Assembly (NCBI GenBank): GCA_947846985.1
Contig: CANTUZ010000004.1
Location: 2,656,927-2,720,926 of the forward strand
Direction: 5' to 3'
From: Fratercula arctica
Lineage: Eukaryota > Chordata > Aves > Charadriiformes > Alcidae
Length of the DNA stretch: 64,000 nt
Shown: in pieces, positions 52,201 through 61,200 of the stretch
Layout: each line of letters begins with the position of its first letter
Numbering within the stretch: the stretch's first letter is position 1
Notes under the pieces: generated by a model
Databases searched by the model: none
What the model saw: only the letters and a program-made list of their open reading frames with translations
What the model was told of the DNA's origin: nothing
Position numbers and translations under genes: made by a program

Positions 52201-55200
52201 AGAGGGATTAGTAAAGGCAGCAAACTCTACACAGTACTCCACACCCTCTACAAGTGACTCAATTTTTTGAATTCTCTTTATTATATTGAAAATGCTTAAG
52301 GGTGTGACCGTGCTCTTTGGATTTCTTTTCACTGGGCCCATTGTACCAGTTTTTTTGGGCACCGTGCTGTACTCCTCTACAGCAGCATGCTGTCCTAAGG
52401 AAATGCAGGAGCTGGCTCCCTCGAAATCCCTCTTTCTGATCTTCATTTATGTTTTAGGGGCTGCCGTTTCCCAGATTTTTTATTGTATTGCCACGCTCCA
52501 GTGATCAATCCAGGCGCTCCCTTGGAATGTGTTCTCTGGCTGAGCACGCTTCCCTGTAGCACTGAGAAAAACAAAAGCAGTAGTCATAAACTTTTCTTCC
52601 CGGTGATGCTTACCCAGCTTTCTGTTGCTGGACCAGATGTTTGTGCAATTAACAGGGTTGGTTTTTTTTAATAGAAGGAAAACCCACCTGATTCTGTGCA
52701 TGCTAATCGTTTTGCTTTGTCTTGAGACAATCAATTCGTATTCGTTGACTAAGTACTGTGCATTAAAATAAATTTATGCCTGCTTTAGATTCCTCTTTAC
52801 CACTCCAAATGGACTGATGTTACCTGCCGGCTGATTGCACTAATGTTTAATCGGCTAATCATTAGGATTTAATTTGTGGAAACAGAAACGACTGTGTTGT
52901 TGCTGTGATGTATCTGAGAATAGTTGGCTGAGAGCATCCAAGTTAATGCAGCAGAAAGCCAATTATGATGGTGTTCCAGATATTTTCCTACCAAGGTGCC
53001 CAGTGGAAGGGACATCAGCAGGATGTGCAAGGATGCTGTTCTGCTCTCAATCACACCTGTCATTTTCTCACCTTTATCTCTGTCACTTTCTTCATTCTCC
53101 GCTCCCCGTCAAAAGCAAATACATAAATTTTCCCAGTATTAGACTCTTGTCTTCCATCTTTCAGATAACTGTGCCCTTCCCTGGGTCCTGAGGGAGAGGA
53201 ACTTCAAAAATGCTTGTTGCATGCAGGAGTGCACCTGAACGTCCCACCACACATCCCACCAAAATCCATGAAAGGCTTCTTTTAACTCTGCTGGGAAATC
53301 TATCTTTATACAGAGTCTCCCACTCTTTCTTTGAAAGCTAGTGATTTGACTAACAAAGGAGATGAGATAATAGTGCTCGGCATTTCTACACTTACTTTCC
53401 ATCCACAAGTCAGTCTTCTGGTCCATCCTGAGGTAGCCGGAGGGAGCTGCTGGTGAACGCTACTATTCCAAATTATTGGATGTGTGTGAAATTGCAGCTG
53501 GGGAATTACGGACACGTTTTGGATGGATGGAGTTGAGGCATGCAGGAAGGGTTATATTGATGTGGAGTGCCAACCTAGTCCAGTGTGATTTAAATCAGTC
53601 ATGAAAAAGCTTAAATTAAGGTAATCCAGCTTTAAGCATAATTTAACACCCGTACAGACAGTTATGCTCTAGGGATTTAACTAAAGCAGTGCAAATGCCT
53701 GAGAGATGGCAAGTGTAAATCACACTTTCAGAGCCTTAAAATGCGGCAGTACCGGGGAAAAAAACCTCTTCTCTCCTCCATCTCATGCTTTTCTGTGCTT
53801 CTCTACATAGCTTTATATATACGTTTTCTTTCTCTGATTATCTGTATACCTGAATATATGTACTTCATCTCGTGTGTGTGTGTGTGTGTGTGTGTGTCTT
53901 TATCTGCTTCTCTAAACCTGTCTATGTATTTGGACCTCAGTTGCCATCCAAAGAAGCCCAGAAAATGAGTTGAAGGAAATGTCTTTCTAGCTTTCTACGC
54001 TTATCTCACGCTGTGAAGCCAGATACTGGAGCCAAAATGAAGCCTTGAGTGGCTGTGGGTTATCACACAGATACGAAATACCTGGAATTCCAGGCGGCGA
54101 TGCGGAGCTCCACGTTAACTGGTCATCCTCTTACTTTAACTTCTCTCTCCTGCTCTCTGTTTAGGATGAAGTTATGGTTATGCCTCCTGGCAAATGCTGC
54201 CCAGAATGTGTCCCAAAGCCCTGCTCGGTGTCGGGAAGGGTGTACCAGGTAATCTTTGACGAGCCGCACCGAAAGGCGGTTGTTCAGAAGTTCTGGCACA
54301 GCGCTCTCTCCCTTCTCCGAGACGTCTGACTTTCTGCCAGCACTGATAGCTTAGCACAACCGTTGCTTTTTTTTCTTCCTGGAAAGCCAGAAGAGTTGAA
54401 AGAAATTAGGACTAGATAAGAATTTGCTGGCAAGCAGAAAGGAAGTTTGCAGGGTGAAGCACGTTAGGCACTTTCTTTTCACACTTTTTTGAAGGCGGGA
54501 AGCAGAAGGCACTGGTGAAGGTCAGAGTATTTATTGCTTTCATTGTATCATCTGGAATTAACTTCATGCATTGTTTAATGAATATATGTAGATGGGATTT
54601 TCTGTTAATGATTAGTTTTTGCTAATAGTAGTAGTTAAGGCCTCACTAATGTACTAGCTTGCAATTGATGAGAAACACACACCACAGTGTCATCTAGACT
54701 TCATGCCTCTTCTTCCCGTTCACTGATCTTGTAGAGATAAGCATTTTTTAAGAAAGTTTCATTATGGGATACAGACGTGCAGAAGGAGCCATGCTATTCC
54801 ATAAGCGGCACAGATTTCTGGAAAGAATGTGGTTATTTACGAAGCGCGCTTAACAATTGCGTACATGTTCTTTTTCAACAGCATGGCGAACAGTGGAAAA
54901 AAAATGCCTGCACTGCATGTGCTTGTCGCAGAGGGGAAGTCAGATGTCTGAGAGAGACCTGTGGCTCTATTAACTGTGCGAAGGTAGTTAAAAAATCATT
55001 CACCTCCCGTCCCCTGGCTGCACGTATCCCCGTAGCCATGCCGGCAGGTTCCGGTGGTCCTGCTCAAGGGTTGCTGATGTTTTGTAGGGGGAGAACAAAG
55101 TGCAACGTCCTGGGAAGTGCTGCGAGGAGTGTGTGTCTTCCAAGCGAAGCTGCTTGTATGATGGCACTGTCAGGTACCACGGCGAGATGTGGAATGGTAC

Positions 55201-58200
55201 TCGCTGTGACTTCTGCGTCTGCGAGGAAGGGCAAGTCACTTGCCAGGAAGCAGAGTGTGCCAGAGTGGAGTGTGCCAAGGTGAGAAGGATTTTCTTCTTT
55301 CAGGATGTACCTGTCAAGTCCTGTGATTGTTTTTTCCCCCCTTTTTTCTCGACTGACATCTTCAGACACCTGAAGAACCTGCCCTTCTCTCGGGGCTTGT
55401 TTTGTGCAATTGCCTCGAAAACACTTCTGCAGGAAAGGAGAGTAAGCTTCGGATTTTCCATGCAAGGTTGGCTGCTCAGTAAGCTTGTATTGTGAAGCGA
55501 GCCAATGTGAATCGGTGACTAATTTAACTCGGATTCCCTCCCACGCTGTTGTCTGCCTGCTATAACGGAGGGGCAGACACCCAGAGGTTTCAGTGACCAC
55601 CGGCTTCACCAGGAGCTGAACGTGGGGAGAGACGTACAGGTCAGAGGTAGTCAAAAGCTTAAGAAATGTTCTTTTTGTCTCATTCTGTATGCTACAGGGG
55701 GCTTCAGTAGGGTACTTGGATATGGAAGTCGGTGTTCTGCTTTTCTCCTTTGTTTCCATGCCATTTTTGGCATGGAAGTGAAGCTGGTAAGGTATTTTAT
55801 TCCCAGCGCCATTTACTCCAAAACTAAGTCTCCCCCCCAGGTTATGTTAGATTTGCTCTATAGTGGATGCACAAGATGCGTTAGATAGGGTTGAATGCTT
55901 CACGCACAGGCACACACACACACACACCCCCCCGAAAATATGTTTTGAATTGCTTTTTTGCAGTGGGATAAGACTTCTGTGGTGTTTGTCACTGCGTCTG
56001 TTTTAATTGATGGGCTAATATCAGCTTTATAGCTACTGCTCCACGGTGTCAGTGAAGAATACGGAAGGAATTGTAGCCTTCTAAGTTTTTCTAAGTTTTC
56101 TCTCTCAGTGGCTTTTCTGGTGACTGCCTGCAAGCTAAATCTTGAGGAGCTGCGTCTGAAGGCTCTTCCGTTGCGTCTGAAGTCCGGCCAAAATCCGGAC
56201 ATAATGGATTCACCGGATTAGATTGTTTTAATGAGCGTTCAAAAAAGTGAGAATCCACGCACGGCGTCCCAAACGATGATCGTGCAGAGAGGATGTATCT
56301 AGGAATAAAAGTCCTCCTTCATCTCACATTGTGCCTTTTAAATAGCAAAAATCCGTTGAGTGGGGGACCCAAGCTCTTGTCACTGGTGCAGGACGGAGAG
56401 GTTTTGCTGGGCGGAAGGTCGTGGTTGTCATAAACTCTTGTGCGCTTGCATCTGTTCCAGTCAGCTTCCTGCGTGCTTATGGCTGGAAATTGGATCATTT
56501 ACACTAATGATGATGGTGTGCTGTCATGGCTCAGTAGGGAGAATTATTTAATATTCATGCTCATAGCTTGGGTACTGACAACGGATTCATTATTCAGAAA
56601 AGGCAGGGATATTTTACAGAACAATAGCTGAAGATGTTAGCGTGTAGGCTTCAAAACTGGGGAGTTAAAAAGTGTGCAGCGTTACCACTCGCGCAGCAAT
56701 TTTTCAAACTCAGGCTCTCACAAGGAACCACCCATCTAAAAGCCCGAGCATCTGAAAAAGTGGTACTGTTTGTCAGAACATGAACGGCTGCAATTTTGAA
56801 CTGAATGAAACGTGATTGCTAGGAGGACAAAAGGAGGAAGACGGTGTCCTTTGTCGCAGACAAGAGTTATGGTCCCGCTTGAGAAAAGCTATTTGCCCAA
56901 GGATTTATTATCCTGCATGGCTTCCCGTAAGATAAACTAGCTTCCTCAAGTCATGTTCAGTCATGGTTTACCTCAATAGTACAAGGTGGGCTTTAATTAA
57001 TGACAACAAAATATTTACTCAAAAAGCAAATATAAGATTTTCTTCTTCCTTTGCTTTCTCCTTTTTGAGTTGCGGGTCTGTTTTTTAGGCACCTGCATCA
57101 ATAAATCAGAGCTGATGTGAAGCTGGGAGCGTTTGGATTCATCTCTTCATTAAGGCATTATTAATTTCCTGGTCACATCATCGTGTTTAAAGTGTAATGA
57201 GGCCACAGATAGGAACTGCAAATCCTAAACAGCTCGACATCATCTAGCAGCGTTACGTGAGGGTAGGGTAGAGGTTTAGCTTATAAACCCTTTCAGACAA
57301 ACTTCTCCAGCCACTGTCAAATGAAGGCGTCTGAGGTGATTCTGACCTAATCTTCAAAAAGCCGTTTTCAGCAGGTTACTGACGAGCTAGGAACACAAGT
57401 TACGCGGCGGGCTGGGATAGCTGTGGGTGCGGGTGGGTGCGCTCAACCAAAACCACTCAAACTGTCAGAGCATCAAATAATGCCGCTGGAGCACTTGCCA
57501 GCACCCCAGCTAAGCAAGGACGCTCGTGAGGGTGTTCAGAGGAGGATGGGTGCTGGCAGAGGATGCTGCAGCCCACCCGAGCGGGCTGGCGACGGATTAT
57601 TTCTGCTAGCAGCCCTGCCAGCCCTAGAAACCGCACGATCAGTAAGATGGAGCCTGCAGGGTGCTGCGTGACTACCGTGCAGCCGGCGCGCCGCAGGAGT
57701 CTTTCTGGCCTTTAGAAGAAACGGAGCCGGGGTGTTGAGAGTTACGGATGGTGCACGTGGATGTGGGTGTGTACGTGTTTGAGACACATGGCATAAAACA
57801 TTATTTTCTCTTTTCTGCCTCCCAGCCCGTGACTGCCGAAATTTCAGTGTTCTCCACCTGGAATATGATGAATCCCCCTTCAGCAAAGCCACAAATTATC
57901 TCACACAGCCTCTCCCTTCGCTGAACCCTGGCAGAGCAGCGTGGCTGCACTTTTTTGGCTAGGCGAGCCGTGCTCCCTGGCTAGTTCTTCTCAGTTTCCC
58001 TATAGCGCGCGTTTATGTGTGTGGGTGGGGACATGGGCAGGGATGGGGATGGGAGAATTTACAGTACATAGTAGTGCCGTGAGATCCAACCGCTGCCGAT
58101 GGCGTTTTGAAGTAATGATTTAAGAGCAAAAATAAATAGAACGGGCAGAGAGAGGTTTAGGCTGTGTGTGGTCCTGCGTGACTAAGAACCGTACAGTTTC

Positions 58201-61200
58201 TCCTCTCTTACCCCTTCTCAGAAATGCGTGAGGGTTGCCAGAACGTGGCCTGGCTTCATTGTTCTACCTTGCTGAAACTCACAGTGGCCGGTGCTGTTAT
58301 TGCGCTGTCTGCGTCTAAAGTGATTCATATACACAAATTGGTGAGTGCACCAGTGGATCCAAATGGATCCAGAATGAGTGGCACAGTGAAAAATCCCCTG
58401 GAGTGACTGCTGGCACAGAAGCCCGGCCGGTGTGAATCAGCAGCTTGGTAAACTGAATTTTGTGAGCCATCAGAAGAAAGCAGCAACACGCCGAAATGGA
58501 AACCGGTACGAGCTGTGTGATTGCGCTGGGTATGTGAGCCCCTCGCAAGCATTTAACGGGCGGTCACGGCTTCCCTGTTGGTCGCAGGTAAGCGATCAGC
58601 CCAGTTGCGAAGTGAAGGTGGTGCCCACTGAGATTTGGGATGGGGATTGACACTGACATTTATTGGGCATGGGTTAAACAAGTGCTCAGTGCAGACCGGC
58701 ACCAAATCTAATTTAGTCATTCGTCTGTAACTTTTTAATTGTAGTGGTTCTGTCTATGTGTGTCTGTTTTCTGACTAGTATGTATTACCTTACCTATGTT
58801 TACAGCGCATGAAAATCTGGTCCAGGGAAGCTACTCAGGTCAGGAAATCAAAGCTGTTTCTTTCGAGCTGTGTCCTGGTTCCCTAGGACAGATTCTCCCT
58901 CTTCTCGAAATATTCAGCTTTCACTTGGGCACAAAAAGCTGTGAGGACTTAGGGCACTTTATTCCCTTCTCCTGCTGCTAAATTCTTATCTTCAAACTGA
59001 AGTTATTTAAGTGGTTTCGGTGGAGTTGTACAGTTGTAACAAAGGACAGGCTTTTTCCATCTGGCATAAATAGAGCATGTGCTTTGAAATTCTCTTGGGG
59101 AAAAGAAGTAGAACGTTCAAAATGAAGGTAAGCTTCTATGCATTGAAATCATGACGGTGGTCCAGTAAAATCCTAGTGTTTCACAGTAAAAATATGGCAT
59201 TCCTATTCTCTGTCCTTGCAGTGGATTATATTGGGGGGGTCCCTGTTTGCGTGACGTAGGGATGGAGTAATGGCCTTATCGCTGAATTCTGTGGCCTTTT
59301 CTGAGGTTCGTTCTGCAACTGCCCTATTCACTAAGCACATTTTTCCGACTGCGCCTACAGAGATGAAGTGGGATGGAGAGAAGATAAGGTGAAATTAGAT
59401 ATTGAAGATTGCATTCCAGGGCAAGAGCTGTTCTGCCTCTGCATTCCACAGTATTTTTGGTGGTGATGTTTCCGTTTGAATTCCTCCAGCCTTTCTCTTC
59501 GCAGGGTGAAGAATTAATTCACTTAGATGGGAAGTGCTGTCCTGAATGTAGTTCAAGTAATAGTCACTGTGTTTACAAAGAACATACCAAAGCTGTGAGT
59601 ATCCTGGTACTTTGGAGCGCATAATCGTGAGTTCTGCTCGTGAAGATTTGGAGGAGCTGGCTCTGCCGCTCGAGTTCAGAGAAGGATATTATTTGCAAGT
59701 GTAGCAGAAGAATAATCTATTAATATTGTCTGCAGATTGCTTTTACAATTTACAGAACGCGCTTGTTTATTACGTATGCATCTGCTGCAGAGTTTAAGTT
59801 TGCCTTGCTCTCCTTTGTGCGGTATAATCTATCATTTCCCTTTAATATTTAATGTGCATACTCGCAGGTTTCCTGCAGATCTCGTGGCGTTAAAGGTGCC
59901 TGACTTTAATCCTCTAAAGTAAAGGCTGCAGAGCTGGGGCAACATATAGCTCTGGATCCTGCTGACTATAACTTTTACTGCGACAAGAGTCCGTTATTTT
60001 ATAAATATTGTCAAGGAACTTTTCCTTCTGGAGTTAAATAGAAAGGGAGCGTTAAGTATCTTGGTTTAAATATACCAACATAGTGGACTTTTCGTTGCTC
60101 TGACAGATAAGGACTGGAGCTAATCGCTGCTGTTTGCCAACAGGTGTGAGAAATGGGAAGTTTCACACTGGTTTGGGGTTTTTTTAATGCCAATACTTCC
60201 CTTTCCTTCCTCAGATCTCTCTCTCTCTGACCCAAGTGAAGTAAAACGTATTAAGGTATCAGGTTTATTCCTGTTTGTGCGTTATGCCTTTTAAGAGAGG
60301 AACAAAAGCCTCCCGGCCATTGAAAATCCTTGCTCTCTCTTCTCTGCCTTTTGACTTCCTCACGGGGTGCCAGCAGAGCCCCAGCCGCTGGGGACAGCTT
60401 CGGTGGCCTTCTGAGGAGAGCCAGGGATGGAGCTGGCAGGAGGGGAGCAGCGGGCGCGAGATCTCTCCCCTCCATCGACTAGTCACAGTGCAAGTGTCAG
60501 GTGCGATGGGTAGTTTTGAAGAAAGCTGCTGATACCTCTTCATCTCCACGGTGTTTCAGCCAGTCCTCGGTGATGGTAGACAAGGCAAATAGGAGAGAGG
60601 AGGAGAGGGAATAAAGTGCTGTGAAAGTTAGAAAGGGACTTAAAGTGTGACAAAAAGGACATTATGCAGAGATAGGTTCAGACAGAGGAGAGATTACGGG
60701 TATCTATCGGTTCAGATAGAGAGCAAATTCAAGCATTTGTTACCGGGCTGTGAAAAAGAAGTGGACAAGTGAGGCAGCAAAATTCAGAGACAGGAGAAAA
60801 TGCTTTGAGTAAGAGAAAAAGAAGGGAGGTGAAGAAGTGGAAAGGACTTTCTGCTAACTGAAAAACGCCCTGCTTTGGAGGGAGTGCTGAGAGGGAAAGT
60901 GTTCACGGGCCAAGGACTCTTCTCAGTAGGCGCTTTGCAGGCTGCCGCCTTCTGGAAAGGCAAAGGGGGCAGGAGGGTTAATGGTACAGAGCCACACAGT
61001 CCCGTGTCGGCAGGCCTCCGTGCTGAAACAGTCCCAAAAATGTCTCATTTATTGCTAGCGCTGATGTAGCCTTGCCATTTACCCAGAGATTTTCTGTGCA
61101 TGGGAAAACTACTTTGTGCTCTCCTTTGCTCCTGATGGCTGTCCGCGCCGTTCTTCTTTTGCAGAACGGAGAGAAATGGGAAGACGGGCCGTGCGGAGAA

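Larger units (their letters stand above)
55280..59504 (+). other. FRAS1: FRAS1 intron between exons g and h
   Basis: A 4.2-kb phase-0 intron. It holds a CA tract followed by a C run (55911-55933), a G-rich tract (58023-58053) and a TAAT-rich quiet block (57090-57300). No exon was recognised within it. Confidence 0.85.

Noticed and set aside
52286..52504. Short hydrophobic open frame with a signal-like start
   Set aside because: The frame's first codon is TTG, it lies inside a FRAS1 intron, and no family or splice structure is recognised.
54984..55087. Read-through of the short intron as coding sequence
   Set aside because: The frame stays open for part of it, but strong splice sites and the CCxxC register of VWC4 show that it is an intron.
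55064..55759. 231-codon minus-strand open frame
   Set aside because: It lies antisense to FRAS1 exon g and its flanking intron, has no domain, and its cysteine pattern mirrors the coding strand. It is a shadow of the real exon.
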